DNA of 64,000 bases, from the NCBI GenBank assembly GCA_049322795.1, contig JBMOQH010000008.1:248001-312000 (forward strand). Reading direction: 5' to 3'. The notes below the pieces were generated by a model, which was not told the origin of the DNA, did not search any database, and saw nothing but the letters and a program-made list of their open reading frames with translations. Numbering within the stretch: position 1 is the first letter of the stretch; each line of letters opens with the position of its first letter. The translations under genes were made by a program, and so were the position numbers. This DNA comes from Immundisolibacter sp049322795 (GTDB lineage: Bacteria; Pseudomonadota; Gammaproteobacteria; Immundisolibacterales; Immundisolibacteraceae). This document shows positions 1-10,128 of the stretch, piece after piece.

Positions 1-127
1 AGGCTGGCATCGTCGGTGGGGGCGACGCTCAGCGACTCGATGTTGTAGCCGCGCGCCGAGATCAGCCCCGCCACGCGCGACAGGGCGCCGGGCTCGTTCT
101 CGAGCAGCAGGGACAGGATGTGGCGCA

Positions 128-128
<1 letters not shown>
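1..128 (-). CDS. ilvN: acetolactate synthase small (regulatory) subunit, N-terminal part, cut by window edge
   Basis: Only the first 42 codons are inside the window. Read on the minus strand they start MRHILSLLLENEPGALSRV and continue with ISARGYNIESL, the typical N-terminal ACT domain of the acetolactate synthase regulatory subunit (IlvN/IlvH), which binds valine and controls the catalytic subunit. The ATG overlaps the stop codon of the large-subunit gene (ATGA), so the two subunits are translationally coupled. The rest of the gene lies beyond position 1. Confidence 0.9.
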
Positions 129-1858
<1,730 letters not shown>

Positions 1859-1924
1859 GTGGCCTCCCGATGGGGCGGAATGAGAACGGGGGTGGCGGGC
1901 GAGAGGCCCAAAAAAAGGGCGGGA

Positions 1925-1933
1925 ATGATAGCA
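1925..1933 (-). promoter_or_regulatory. candidate extended -10 promoter for ilvBN
   Basis: On the minus strand the sequence reads TGC-TATCAT, an extended -10 element, about 67 bases upstream of the ilvB GTG. No good -35 hexamer is visible, as is usual for extended -10 promoters. This is inferred from sequence only. Confidence 0.4.
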
Positions 1934-1966
1934 GACTTGCCTGCCCCGGCCTTGCGCCCGGGCGCA

Positions 1967-1996
1967 TTGTTGCCAGTGCGGAGGCGCTGCTAGAAT
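1967..1996 (+). promoter_or_regulatory. candidate sigma70 promoter for gltA
   Basis: TTGTTG at 1967-1972 and TAGAAT at 1991-1996 are separated by 18 bases, and TGC precedes the -10 hexamer (extended -10). The start of transcription would be near 2003, leaving a leader of about 115 bases before the gltA ATG. This is inferred from sequence only. Confidence 0.45.
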
Positions 1997-2116
1997 CGAT
2001 TCCGCATTGCAGCACATGCCCGCCCGCAAAACGACCGCCGCAGTTGCGTCGCCAAACCCACGCAGCCGATTGCGCGCTGCCCCTGCCCGACCACCCGACT
2101 CTTCGAAGGAAACACG

Positions 2117-3409
2117 ATGGCCGACAGCGTCAAGCTAGAAATCGATGGACAGGTCCACGAGTTTCCCGTGATGACCGGTGCAGAGGGTGAAAAAGCGATC
2201 GATATCAGTGAGCTGCGTGCCAGAACCGGGTACATAACCATGGACCCGGCGTACATGAACACCGGCGCCACCGTCAGCGCCATCACCTTCCTGGACGGCG
2301 AGCAGGGCATCCTGCGCTATCGCGGCATTCCCATCGAACAGCTGGCGGAGAACTCCTCGTTTACCGAGACCGCCTATCTGCTTATCTACGGCCACCTGCC
2401 GACCAAGGCGGAACTGCTGGCTTTCCGTGCGCTGATCACGCGCCATTCGATGATCCACGAGGGCCTGAAGGAGCTGATCGACCGCTTCCCGCCGGGCGCC
2501 CATCCCATGGCCATCCTGTCGTCCGCGGTGTGCGCCCTGTCGGCGTATTACCCGGAACTGGCCAAGTCCGATCAGACCCCGGAGGAGGTGGAGCTGTCGA
2601 TCGTGCGCCTGATGGCGAAGATCACCACCATCGCCGCCTACGCCTACAAGCAGTCCATCGGGCACCCGCTGCTGTACCCCGACAACAGTCTCGGCTATTG
2701 CGCCAACTTTCTGCGGATGATGTTCGGCGTGCCGTGTGAGCCCTACGAGGTGGACGAGGATCTGGTCAAGGCGCTCAAGGTGCTGCTGATCCTGCACGCC
2801 GACCACGAGCAGAACTGTTCCACCTCCACGGTGCGCCTGGTCGGGTCCTCGCGGGCGAACCTGTTCGCGTCCGTGTCGGCGGGTGTGCTGGCCCTGTGGG
2901 GGCCGCTGCACGGCGGCGCCAACCAGGAAGTGCTCGAGATGCTGGAAGACATCCAGCGCGATGGCGGCGACGTGCAGAAATTCGTCGCCAAGGCCAAGGA
3001 TCCCAACGATTCGTTCCGCCTCATGGGCTTCGGCCACCGCGTCTACAAGAACTACGATCCGCGCGCCACCATCATCAAGCGCACCGCCGACACGGTGCTC
3101 GCCAAGCTTGGCAAGCAGGACGAGCCGCTGCTCAGGATCGCCAAGGAGCTCGAGGAGGCGGCGCGCTCGGACAGCTATTTCGTCGACCGCAAGCTGTACC
3201 CGAACGTCGATTTCTACTCCGGCATCATCTACCACGCCATGGGCATCCCGACCAACATGTTCACGGTGATGTTCGCCATCGGCCGCCTGCCCGGTTGGAT
3301 CGCGCAGTGGAAGGAAATGCTCGAGCAGAAATCGAAGATCGGCCGCCCGCGGCAGATCTACGTCGGTGCCACCAAGACCGACTACGTGCCACTCGACGCC
3401 CGCGGCTGA
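2117..3409 (+). CDS. gltA: type II citrate synthase
   Basis: A 430-residue hexameric-type citrate synthase that condenses acetyl-CoA with oxaloacetate. Catalytic motifs are present: HADHEQNCSTSTVR near residue 227 (substrate His), MGFGHRVYK near residue 303 (second His) and NVDFYSG near residue 362 (catalytic Asp). Length and N-terminus match the family. The ATG follows GAAGGAAAC, a good ribosome-binding site. It is the first gene of a co-directional run with pccB, pccA and the epimerase. That neighbourhood also fits 2-methylcitrate use, but the sequence reads as housekeeping GltA rather than PrpC. Confidence 0.95.
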   Translation: MADSVKLEIDGQVHEFPVMTGAEGEKAIDISELRARTGYITMDPAYMNTGATVSAITFLDGEQGILRYRGIPIEQLAENSSFTETAYLLIYGHLPTKAELLAFRALITRHSMIHEGLKELIDRFPPGAHPMAILSSAVCALSAYYPELAKSDQTPEEVELSIVRLMAKITTIAAYAYKQSIGHPLLYPDNSLGYCANFLRMMFGVPCEPYEVDEDLVKALKVLLILHADHEQNCSTSTVRLVGSSRANLFASVSAGVLALWGPLHGGANQEVLEMLEDIQRDGGDVQKFVAKAKDPNDSFRLMGFGHRVYKNYDPRATIIKRTADTVLAKLGKQDEPLLRIAKELEEAARSDSYFVDRKLYPNVDFYSGIIYHAMGIPTNMFTVMFAIGRLPGWIAQWKEMLEQKSKIGRPRQIYVGATKTDYVPLDARG

Positions 3410-3475
3410 TCGTCGAGTCCGAAGGGCGTCATCGGTTCCGCGCGCCATGGCCGGCGCGCCGCGTCTGACTCGGGC

Positions 3476-3545
3476 GGAGCCGGGCACGGACATGTGCCGT
3501 GCACGGCGAGCCTGAAAACCCCATGGATGGGTTTTCAGGATTTCC
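3476..3545 (+). repeat. two-hairpin intergenic element, copy 1 (upstream of pccB)
   Basis: Begins GGAGC and ends TTTCC. Hairpin A is a 6-bp stem with a 7-base loop (3484-3502, GCACGG/CCGTGC). Hairpin B is an 11-bp perfect stem (3511-3521 CCTGAAAACCC with 3529-3539), with GGA in the loop. The same architecture occurs at 5169-5239 and, in reverse orientation, at 31775-31847. This copy is the most diverged in stem A, but the start, loop sizes, stem B and tail are conserved. It ends 67 bases before the pccB start and lacks a T-run, so it is not a classical terminator of gltA. Confidence 0.75.
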
Positions 3546-3612
3546 CAAACAAAACCGGCCGTCCGGCGTGAGCCGGGCGACCCATTCGTTTTGAATCAGG
3601 AGGGGGCAGCCC

Positions 3613-5160
3613 TTGAGCGGCAGCATTCTTGAACGTCTGGATTCCACGCGCGCCGCAGCGCAGCTTGGCGGCGGCGCCGACCGCATTGCCGCCCAGCACG
3701 CCAAGGGCAAGCTCACCGCCCGCGAACGCATCGAGCTGCTGCTTGATGAGGGCTCGTTCTGCGAGCTCGACACCTTCAAGGCGCACCGCTGCCAGGACTT
3801 TGGCATGGCGGACAAGCAGTTCCCGGGCGATGGCGTGGTCACCGGTTACGGCACCATCAACGGCCGGTTGACGTTTGTCTTCTCGCAGGACTTCACCGTG
3901 TTCGGCGGTGCGCTGTCCGAGACGCACGCCGAGAAAATCTGCAAGGTCATGGACCGCGCGGTCGAGGTCGGGGCGCCGGTGATAGGCCTCAACGACTCCG
4001 GCGGCGCGCGCATCCAGGAGGGCGTGGCCTCGCTGGGTGGCTATGCCGAAATCTTCTGGCGCAACGTGCAGGCTTCCGGCGTGGTGCCCCAGCTGTCCGT
4101 CATCATGGGGCCCTGCGCGGGTGGCGCCGTGTACTCGCCGGCCATGACCGACTTCATCTTCATGGTGAAGGACACGTCCTACATGTTCGTGACCGGTCCC
4201 AACGTGGTCAAAACGGTCACCCACGAGGACGTGACGTCCGAGGATCTGGGCGGCGCCGGTACGCACACGGCCAAGTCCGGCGTGGCGGATCTGGCGCTCG
4301 AGAACGACGTCGAGGCGATGGTCCAGACCCGGCGTCTGTTCGACTTCCTGCCGCTCAACAACCTCGAAACGCCGCCGAGCTATCCGAGCGACGACCCTTT
4401 CGATCGGCCCGAGCCGTCGCTGGACACGCTGGTGCCGGAAAGCGCCACCCAGCCCTACGACATCAAGGAGCTGATCTACAAGATCGCCGACCAGCGCGAT
4501 TTCTTCGAGATCCAGCCCGATTACGCCAAGAACATCGTCATCGGCTTCGCGCGTCTCGAAGGCCGCACGGTTGGCATCGTCGCCAACAATCCGAAGGTTC
4601 TGGCTGGCGTGCTGGACATCGATTCATCGCGCAAGGCGGCGCGCTTCGTGCGGTTCTGCGACTGCTTCAACATCCCGCTGGTGACGCTGGTGGACGTGCC
4701 GGGCTTCCTGCCGGGCACCACCCAGGAGCGTGGCGCCATCATCAAGCACGGCGCCAAGCTGCTCTATGCCTACGCCGAGGCGACCGTGCCCAAGCTCACC
4801 GTCATCACGCGCAAGGCCTACGGCGGCGCCTACGACGTGATGAGCAGCAAGCACATCCGGGGCGACATCAACTACGCTTGGCCGACGGCCGAGATCGCCG
4901 TGATGGGCCCCAAGGGCGCGGTCGAGGTGATGTACCGGCGCCAGATCGACCAGGCGGACGACCCGGCCGCCGAGACCGCCCGCCTGGAGCAGGAATACCG
5001 CGAGCGGTTTGCCAATCCCTTCGTGGCCGCCGAGCGCGGTTTCATCGACGACGTGATCACGCCGTCGCGCACCCGCGAGCACCTGTGCCGCGCGCTGCGC
5101 ATGCTGGCCAACAAGAGCGTGCAGCGGCCGTTCAAGAAGCACGGCAATATCCCGCTCTGA
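3613..5160 (+). CDS. pccB: propionyl-CoA carboxylase beta subunit (carboxyltransferase)
   Basis: A 515-residue biotin-dependent carboxyltransferase of the crotonase-fold acyl-CoA carboxylase family. It moves the carboxyl group from biotin to propionyl-CoA to make (S)-methylmalonyl-CoA. The family's glycine-rich stretches are visible (NDSGGARIQEGVASLGGY near residue 130; AYGGAYDVMSSKHIRGD near residue 397). A TTG start is used: it follows AGGAGGGGGC, and the reading SGSILERLDSTRAAAQLGGG matches the usual N-terminus. The neighbours (biotin carboxylase, biotin carrier, methylmalonyl-CoA epimerase) favour propionyl-CoA as substrate, although related carboxylases act on other acyl-CoAs. Confidence 0.9.
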   Translation: MSGSILERLDSTRAAAQLGGGADRIAAQHAKGKLTARERIELLLDEGSFCELDTFKAHRCQDFGMADKQFPGDGVVTGYGTINGRLTFVFSQDFTVFGGALSETHAEKICKVMDRAVEVGAPVIGLNDSGGARIQEGVASLGGYAEIFWRNVQASGVVPQLSVIMGPCAGGAVYSPAMTDFIFMVKDTSYMFVTGPNVVKTVTHEDVTSEDLGGAGTHTAKSGVADLALENDVEAMVQTRRLFDFLPLNNLETPPSYPSDDPFDRPEPSLDTLVPESATQPYDIKELIYKIADQRDFFEIQPDYAKNIVIGFARLEGRTVGIVANNPKVLAGVLDIDSSRKAARFVRFCDCFNIPLVTLVDVPGFLPGTTQERGAIIKHGAKLLYAYAEATVPKLTVITRKAYGGAYDVMSSKHIRGDINYAWPTAEIAVMGPKGAVEVMYRRQIDQADDPAAETARLEQEYRERFANPFVAAERGFIDDVITPSRTREHLCRALRMLANKSVQRPFKKHGNIPL

Positions 5161-5168
5161 GGCTTGCT

Positions 5169-5239
5169 GGAGCGCATCGCGCGCGTGCCGCGGTGCAGCG
5201 AGCTGAAAAGTTCCAAGGGTGGACTTTTCGGCATTTCCC
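5169..5239 (+). repeat. two-hairpin intergenic element, copy 2 (upstream of pccA)
   Basis: Begins GGAGCGCATCGCG and ends GGCATTTCCC. Hairpin A is an 8-bp stem with a 7-base loop (5174-5196). Hairpin B spans 5202-5232: GCTGAAAAG.TCCA pairs with TGGACTTTTCGGC around an AGGG loop, with one bulge and one wobble. About four in five positions match copy 3 read on its own strand. It fills nearly the whole gap between pccB and pccA and ends 10 bases before the pccA ATG, directly next to the ribosome-binding site GAGG. Confidence 0.8.
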
Positions 5240-5249
5240 GAGGAAAAAC

Positions 5250-6755
5250 ATGCCGCTGTTCAACAAGATCCTCATCGCCAACCGGGGCGAGATCGCCTGC
5301 CGGGTGATCCGCTCCTGCCAGCGCCTGGGCATCGCCACGGTTGCCATCTACTCCGAGGCCGACCGAAACGCCCTGCACGTGCGCATGGCGGACGAGGCCT
5401 GGCCGGTCGGCCCGGCGCCGAGCGCGCAGTCGTATCTGAACGTCGACCGCATCCTCGAGGTCATCGCCGCCACCGGCGCCGAGGCGGTGCACCCGGGCTA
5501 CGGCTTTCTGTCCGAGAACGCCGAGTTCGCCCGCCGGCTGGACGAGGCCGGCGTCGTGTTCATCGGCCCGCCGCAGGACGCCGTGCGCGCCATGGGCGAC
5601 AAGATCGAGTCGAAGAAACTGGCCGTGCGGGCTGGCGTCAGCACCGTGCCCGGCTACGTCGGCATCATCGACAGCCCGGACGAGGCCGTGCGCATCGCCG
5701 AGGACATCGGCTTTCCGGTCATGATCAAGGCCACCGCCGGCGGCGGCGGCAAGGGCATGCGGGTAGTGAACCGGCGCGAGGAGATGGCCGAGGGGTTTCG
5801 GGCCGCGGCGTCCGAGGCGCGCTCGAGCTTCGGCGACGACCGCGTGTTCATCGAAAAATACATCACCCGGCCGCGGCACATCGAGATTCAGGTGCTCGGC
5901 GACCGGCAGGGCAACATCGTGTACCTCGGCGAGCGCGAGTGCTCCATCCAGCGCCGCCACCAGAAGGTGATCGAGGAGGCGCCGAGCCTGTTCCTGACGC
6001 CGCAGGTGCGCGCGGCCATGGGCGAGCAGGCGGTGGCGCTGGCGCGCGCGGTGGGTTACCACTCGGCCGGCACGGTCGAGTTCATCGTCGACCAGGACCG
6101 CAATTTCTATTTCCTGGAAATGAACACCCGCCTGCAGGTTGAGCATCCGGTCACGGAACTGGTGACCGGCGTCGATCTGGTCGAGCAGATGATCCGCGTG
6201 GCTGCTGGCGAGCCGCTGGCGCTTCGCCAGAGCGACGTGACGCTCACCGGCTGGGCCATCGAGGCGCGCGTGTATGCCGAGGACGCGCGGCGCGGCTTTC
6301 TGCCGTCCATTGGCCGTCTCACCGACTACATCGAGCCCGCCGGGCCGGGTATCCGGGTCGACTCCGGCACCTACGAGGGCGGCGAGATCTCGATGTTCTA
6401 CGACCCGATGATCGCCAAACTGATCGCCTATGGCGAGGATCGCGCCGAGGCGACCGCGCGCCTGATCGACGCGCTGGACGGTTACGACATCCGCGGCGTG
6501 ACCACCAACCTCGATTTCCTGGGCGGCCTGCTGTCCCACCCGCGCTTCGCTAGCGGCGATATTTCAACCAATTTCATCGCCGAGGAATATCCGGACGGTT
6601 ACGCCGAGCCGCCGGTCGACGACAGGGAGCGCGAGCTGTTCGCGGTCATCGCCGCCTACGTGCGCGCCCAGCAGGAGCTGCGCGCCCGCCACGTCCACGC
6701 CAGCGATGCGGACAGCCCGTGGAAGCTGCTCAAGCGCGCCGCGCGGGGAGGCTGA
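5250..6755 (+). CDS. pccA: propionyl-CoA carboxylase, biotin carboxylase subunit (split alpha chain)
   Basis: A 501-residue ATP-grasp biotin carboxylase that carboxylates biotin with bicarbonate and ATP. It begins MPLFNKILIANRGEIACRV, carries the glycine-rich ATP loop KATAGGGGKGMR near residue 160 and the metal/catalytic motif EMNTRLQVEHPVTE near residue 290. Usual PccA chains (about 660-670 residues) continue into a biotin-transferase domain and a C-terminal carrier domain. Here the chain stops after the carboxylase and the remainder is encoded by the next gene, 3 bases downstream. Start at the ATG after CCCGAGGAAAAAC. Confidence 0.9.
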   Translation: MPLFNKILIANRGEIACRVIRSCQRLGIATVAIYSEADRNALHVRMADEAWPVGPAPSAQSYLNVDRILEVIAATGAEAVHPGYGFLSENAEFARRLDEAGVVFIGPPQDAVRAMGDKIESKKLAVRAGVSTVPGYVGIIDSPDEAVRIAEDIGFPVMIKATAGGGGKGMRVVNRREEMAEGFRAAASEARSSFGDDRVFIEKYITRPRHIEIQVLGDRQGNIVYLGERECSIQRRHQKVIEEAPSLFLTPQVRAAMGEQAVALARAVGYHSAGTVEFIVDQDRNFYFLEMNTRLQVEHPVTELVTGVDLVEQMIRVAAGEPLALRQSDVTLTGWAIEARVYAEDARRGFLPSIGRLTDYIEPAGPGIRVDSGTYEGGEISMFYDPMIAKLIAYGEDRAEATARLIDALDGYDIRGVTTNLDFLGGLLSHPRFASGDISTNFIAEEYPDGYAEPPVDDRERELFAVIAAYVRAQQELRARHVHASDADSPWKLLKRAARGG

Positions 6756-6758
6756 ACC

Positions 6759-7292
6759 ATGGACAGTCACGACAAGTCGTTCTACGTCACCGTGCAGGGC
6801 GAGTCGGTGCGCCTCGACGTGCTCGAGGCCAGCGACAGCGGCGCGCAGTTTCGCGTCGGCGAGCACATTCACGCGGTCCGCGGGGCGCTTAAGCCCGGCA
6901 GCGCGCTGCAGGAACTCACCATCGACGGCTACCCGGTGCGCTTTCGCATCGAGCGTCAGGGTGGCCGACTCACCATCACGCGCCGCGGCAAGCAGGTCAG
7001 CACCCGCGCCCTGACGGCGCTCGAGCACGATCTTTACGACCTGATGCCGGTCAAGGTGGCGGCCGACACCTCGAACCTCGTGCTCTCGCCCATGCCGGGC
7101 AAGGTGATCGCCGTGTACGTCGATGTCGGGCAGGCCGTCAAGGCGGGCGAGGCGCTGTGCGTGCTCGAAGCCATGAAGATGGAGAACGTGCTCCATGCCG
7201 AGCGCGACGGCACGGTGGCCAAGCTGGACATCGCGGCCGGGCAGACCGTCGACGCCGACCAGCTGCTGATCGAGTTCGAGCGCCCGGCCTGA
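6759..7292 (+). CDS. biotin carboxyl carrier subunit of propionyl-CoA carboxylase (C-terminal half of split PccA)
   Basis: A 177-residue protein. The last 70 residues form a biotinyl domain with the biotinylation motif LEAMKMEN, target lysine K140. Residues 1 to about 105 resemble the biotin-transferase region of PccA; the junction YDLMPVKVAADTS leads into SPMPGKV as in fused PccA. The gene has its own GGGGAGG ribosome-binding site (6745-6751), so this is a real gene split and not a sequencing frameshift. With the upstream 501-residue carboxylase it adds up to about 678 residues, close to a full PccA. Confidence 0.85.
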   Translation: MDSHDKSFYVTVQGESVRLDVLEASDSGAQFRVGEHIHAVRGALKPGSALQELTIDGYPVRFRIERQGGRLTITRRGKQVSTRALTALEHDLYDLMPVKVAADTSNLVLSPMPGKVIAVYVDVGQAVKAGEALCVLEAMKMENVLHAERDGTVAKLDIAAGQTVDADQLLIEFERPA

Positions 7293-7384
7293 GGCGGGTG
7301 CAGGCCGTCGCGGGCGTGTGCCGCGACGGCCCAGTCGGTAAGGGCGCGGAAGCCTGTTTGCAACGGACCGTTAGGAGTGCCGGC

Positions 7385-7804
7385 ATGATCGGACGCCTGA
7401 ATCACATCGCCATCGCCACGCCGGATCTGGCCGCCGCCGCGGCGCGTTACCGCGAGTCGCTCGCCACGCCGGCGCAGGTGTCGGCGCCGCTCGCGCTGCC
7501 CGAGCACGGCGTCACCACGGTGTTCGTCGACACCGGCAACACCAAGCTCGAACTGCTGCAGCCGCTCGGCGAGAACTCGCCGATCGCCAGATTCCTCGAC
7601 AAGAACCCCGACGGCGGCCTGCACCACCTGTGCTTCGAGGTGCCGGATCTTCAGGCGGCGATCGCCACCGTGCGCGCCGCCGGTGTCCGCGTGCTGGGCG
7701 AGCCGCGCATCGGCGCCCACGGCCTGCCGGTGGTGTTCCTGCACCCCAAGGACTGCGGCGGGGTGCTGATGGAGTTGGAAGAAACGGCGCCCGCGCGCGC
7801 TTGA
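7385..7804 (+). CDS. mce: methylmalonyl-CoA epimerase
   Basis: A 139-residue vicinal-oxygen-chelate protein, the usual length for this enzyme, with the N-terminal motif LNHIAIATPDL carrying a metal-binding histidine, the central GGLHHLCFEV, and the C-terminal MELEE. It converts the (S)-methylmalonyl-CoA made by the upstream carboxylase into the (R) form for methylmalonyl-CoA mutase, which is not in this window. A TTAGGAGT ribosome-binding site precedes the ATG. It ends the co-directional gltA-pcc cluster and is convergent with the ABC exporter. Confidence 0.85.
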   Translation: MIGRLNHIAIATPDLAAAAARYRESLATPAQVSAPLALPEHGVTTVFVDTGNTKLELLQPLGENSPIARFLDKNPDGGLHHLCFEVPDLQAAIATVRAAGVRVLGEPRIGAHGLPVVFLHPKDCGGVLMELEETAPARA

Positions 7805-7831
7805 AGCGGACGGCGAGGCCAGCCCCGCCGT

Positions 7832-8959
7832 TTAGCCGAGCAGGCGCCGGAAGCGCGCCACCGAAAAGCCGAACATCAGCCCGCCGAGCACGACCATGCC
7901 CAGGATGTCGTGCCAGACGTAGCTGAGCCCGTTGCCCTTGAACAGCACCTGGTAGCCGAAGTCGATGTAGTAGCGCATCGGCGAGATCAGCGTGGCGTAG
8001 CGCATCCACGGCGCCATGCTTTCCGGCGGCGTGGTGGCGCCGGACAGGAACAGCATCGGGAACAGGATCAGGAACAGCATCATCATCGCCTGCGCCAGGC
8101 TGCGCGCCAGCATGGCGATGTAGATGCCAAGACTCGCCACCGATGCGATGTACAGCACCGACACGGCATAGAAGAACAGCACATTGCCGCGCAGCGGGGT
8201 GCCGAACACGCCGCCGACGATGCCGAACAGCGACAGCGGCGACAGCAGCAGGATCACCACCACGGTGGGAATGATCTTGGCCGCGAACAGCTCGGCCGGG
8301 CGCAGCGGGCTGACCAGCAGTTGTTCCAGCGTGCCGTGCTCCTTCTCGCGCACCATGGCGGCGGCGGTCAGCAGCATGGCGATCATGGTGGTCATGCTGA
8401 GCAGTTCGAGCAGGCTCGAGAACCACGACGACGTGATGTTGGGGTTGAACTCCACCCGCGGCCGGGCGTCCACCTGCGGCAGGCGCGCCAGCAGGCGGTC
8501 GGCCGGACCGAGCCGGCCTTCCAGCAGCTCGACCGAGTACTCACCCGCCAGCTGGGTGATGTAGCCGCCGGCGAGGGTCGCCATCTGCGACTGCGTGCCA
8601 TCCGAGATCACCTGAAAGCGTCCCGTGCCGGCCTGCACCTCGCGCGCGAAGTCCGGCGGGATGACCACCGCCAAGCTGGTGCGCCCGCGGTCCAGCGCGT
8701 CGTTGAGCTCGGCATCGCTTTGCAGCTGCGCCACCACCTTGAACCACGGCGCCTGCAGACGGGCGATCAGTTCCCGGCTCTCGGTGCTGCGCGACAGGTC
8801 GAGCACCGCCACCGGGTAATTGTTGATGTCCATCGAGATGGCGCGCCCGGCGATGAATATCGCGCCGGAAAAGCCCCACAGCAGGATGAACAGGATCGGC
8901 AGGTCGCCGGCCAGCTGGCGGAATTCCTTCAGCACCATGGCCCCCAGGCGCGCCCACAT
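7832..8959 (-). CDS. ybhR: ABC-2 type exporter permease (YbhR-like)
   Basis: A 375-residue inner-membrane permease of the ABC-2 family. It has an N-terminal membrane helix (LPILFILLWGFSGAIFIAGRA), a large extracytoplasmic domain to about residue 170, then five or six hydrophobic helices with the conserved REKEHGTLEQLLVSPL amphipathic stretch before them. The ATG overlaps the stop of the preceding permease (ATGA). Order ybhG-ybhF-ybhS-ybhR equals the E. coli operon for an efflux pump that exports cationic drugs and other small molecules. The substrate here is unknown. Confidence 0.8.
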   Translation of the reverse strand: MWARLGAMVLKEFRQLAGDLPILFILLWGFSGAIFIAGRAISMDINNYPVAVLDLSRSTESRELIARLQAPWFKVVAQLQSDAELNDALDRGRTSLAVVIPPDFAREVQAGTGRFQVISDGTQSQMATLAGGYITQLAGEYSVELLEGRLGPADRLLARLPQVDARPRVEFNPNITSSWFSSLLELLSMTTMIAMLLTAAAMVREKEHGTLEQLLVSPLRPAELFAAKIIPTVVVILLLSPLSLFGIVGGVFGTPLRGNVLFFYAVSVLYIASVASLGIYIAMLARSLAQAMMMLFLILFPMLFLSGATTPPESMAPWMRYATLISPMRYYIDFGYQVLFKGNGLSYVWHDILGMVVLGGLMFGFSVARFRRLLG

Positions 8960-10128
8960 CAGCCGATCCTCTTTTTCAGGAACACCCAGCACAGGGCGTA
9001 CACGACCACCGTGTAGACGGCGAGTGCTCCAAGCTGCGGCCAGTAGAAGTCGAGGCCAAGTCCTTTCAGGTAGCTGCCGCGCACCACGCTCATGAAGTGC
9101 GTGGCCGGGATGAACTGGGCGATGAGCTGCCCCACGCGGTCCATGGCGCCAACCGGCGTGATGAAGCCCGAGTAATTGAAAGCCGGCGTCACCGTGGCCA
9201 GGAAGGTCACCAGCATGGCGGCGAGCTGGGTGCGCGTGAGGATGGAAATCAGCATGCCGATGCCAATGGTGCACACCGAGTACAGCAGCGCGCCGAGACT
9301 CAGCACGAACACGCTGCCGACGAAACGCACCTGGAACACCAGCAGGCTCAGCCCGAAGATCATCAGATAGTCGAGCAGGGCCACTGCGAGGTACGGCAGC
9401 AACTTGCCGAGGATGATCTCGCCGCGGCGCACCGGCGAGGCGAAGAAATTGAAGATGGTGCCGCTTTCCTTTTCCCGCACCACCAGCAGCGCGCCCAGAA
9501 TGGCCGGGAACAGCATCAGGATCAGCACCAGCAGGCCGGGCACGATGGTGTTCTTGCTCTCGAGCGACGGGTTGTACCAGACCGACAGATCCATCTGCAC
9601 CGGCAGCACCGTGCCTTCGCCGCGCGCCGCGCGCAGCAGGCGCTCGTTGTAAAGCGCGTTCACCGCCGCGACGTAGCCGTTGATGACGCCGGCGCGGGTG
9701 GGGAACGACCCGTCCACGGTGACGCCGACCGTGACCGGCTCGCTGCTGGCGATGCGGCGGCCGAAGTCGGGCGGGATGTCGATGATCACCCGCGCCGTTC
9801 CGGCCCGCAGCAGCCGTTCCAGGCGCGCCGGGTCGGTGTCGACCGCGATCAGGTTGAAGTATTCGGAGTGCACGTAGCCGTCGATGTAGTCCCGGCTGTA
9901 GGGCGAGCGGTCGTGGTCGGCGAACACCAACGGCAGGTTCTTCACGTCCAGCGACAGGCCGAAGCCGAACAGCAGGATCATGATCAGCGGGATGACGAAG
10001 GACAGGCCGAGGTACACCGGATCGCGCAGCAGCTCCCGCGTTTCCTTGACCACGATGGCCGCCGTGCGTTCGAGCGCACGCGGCAAGCGCCGGCGGCTCC
10101 GGGCCAGCGGTGGCGTGTCTTCAGCCAT
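8959..10128 (-). CDS. ybhS: ABC-2 type exporter permease (YbhS-like)
   Basis: A 389-residue ABC-2 permease and probable heterodimer partner of the following gene product. Helix 1 is LGLSFVIPLIMILLFGFGL near residue 45, followed by an external domain, the motif VVREKESGTIFNFFASPV near residue 235, and a C-terminal membrane bundle ending WVFLKKRIG. The start overlaps the end of the ATPase gene by 8 bases. It belongs to the four-gene exporter operon. Confidence 0.8.
   Translation of the reverse strand: MAEDTPPLARSRRRLPRALERTAAIVVKETRELLRDPVYLGLSFVIPLIMILLFGFGLSLDVKNLPLVFADHDRSPYSRDYIDGYVHSEYFNLIAVDTDPARLERLLRAGTARVIIDIPPDFGRRIASSEPVTVGVTVDGSFPTRAGVINGYVAAVNALYNERLLRAARGEGTVLPVQMDLSVWYNPSLESKNTIVPGLLVLILMLFPAILGALLVVREKESGTIFNFFASPVRRGEIILGKLLPYLAVALLDYLMIFGLSLLVFQVRFVGSVFVLSLGALLYSVCTIGIGMLISILTRTQLAAMLVTFLATVTPAFNYSGFITPVGAMDRVGQLIAQFIPATHFMSVVRGSYLKGLGLDFYWPQLGALAVYTVVVYALCWVFLKKRIG

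Noticed and set aside
6745..6762. Split pccA as a sequencing frameshift
   Set aside because: The upstream gene ends cleanly, the downstream gene has its own GGGGAGG ribosome-binding site and ATG, and the two parts do not overlap in a way a single indel would explain.
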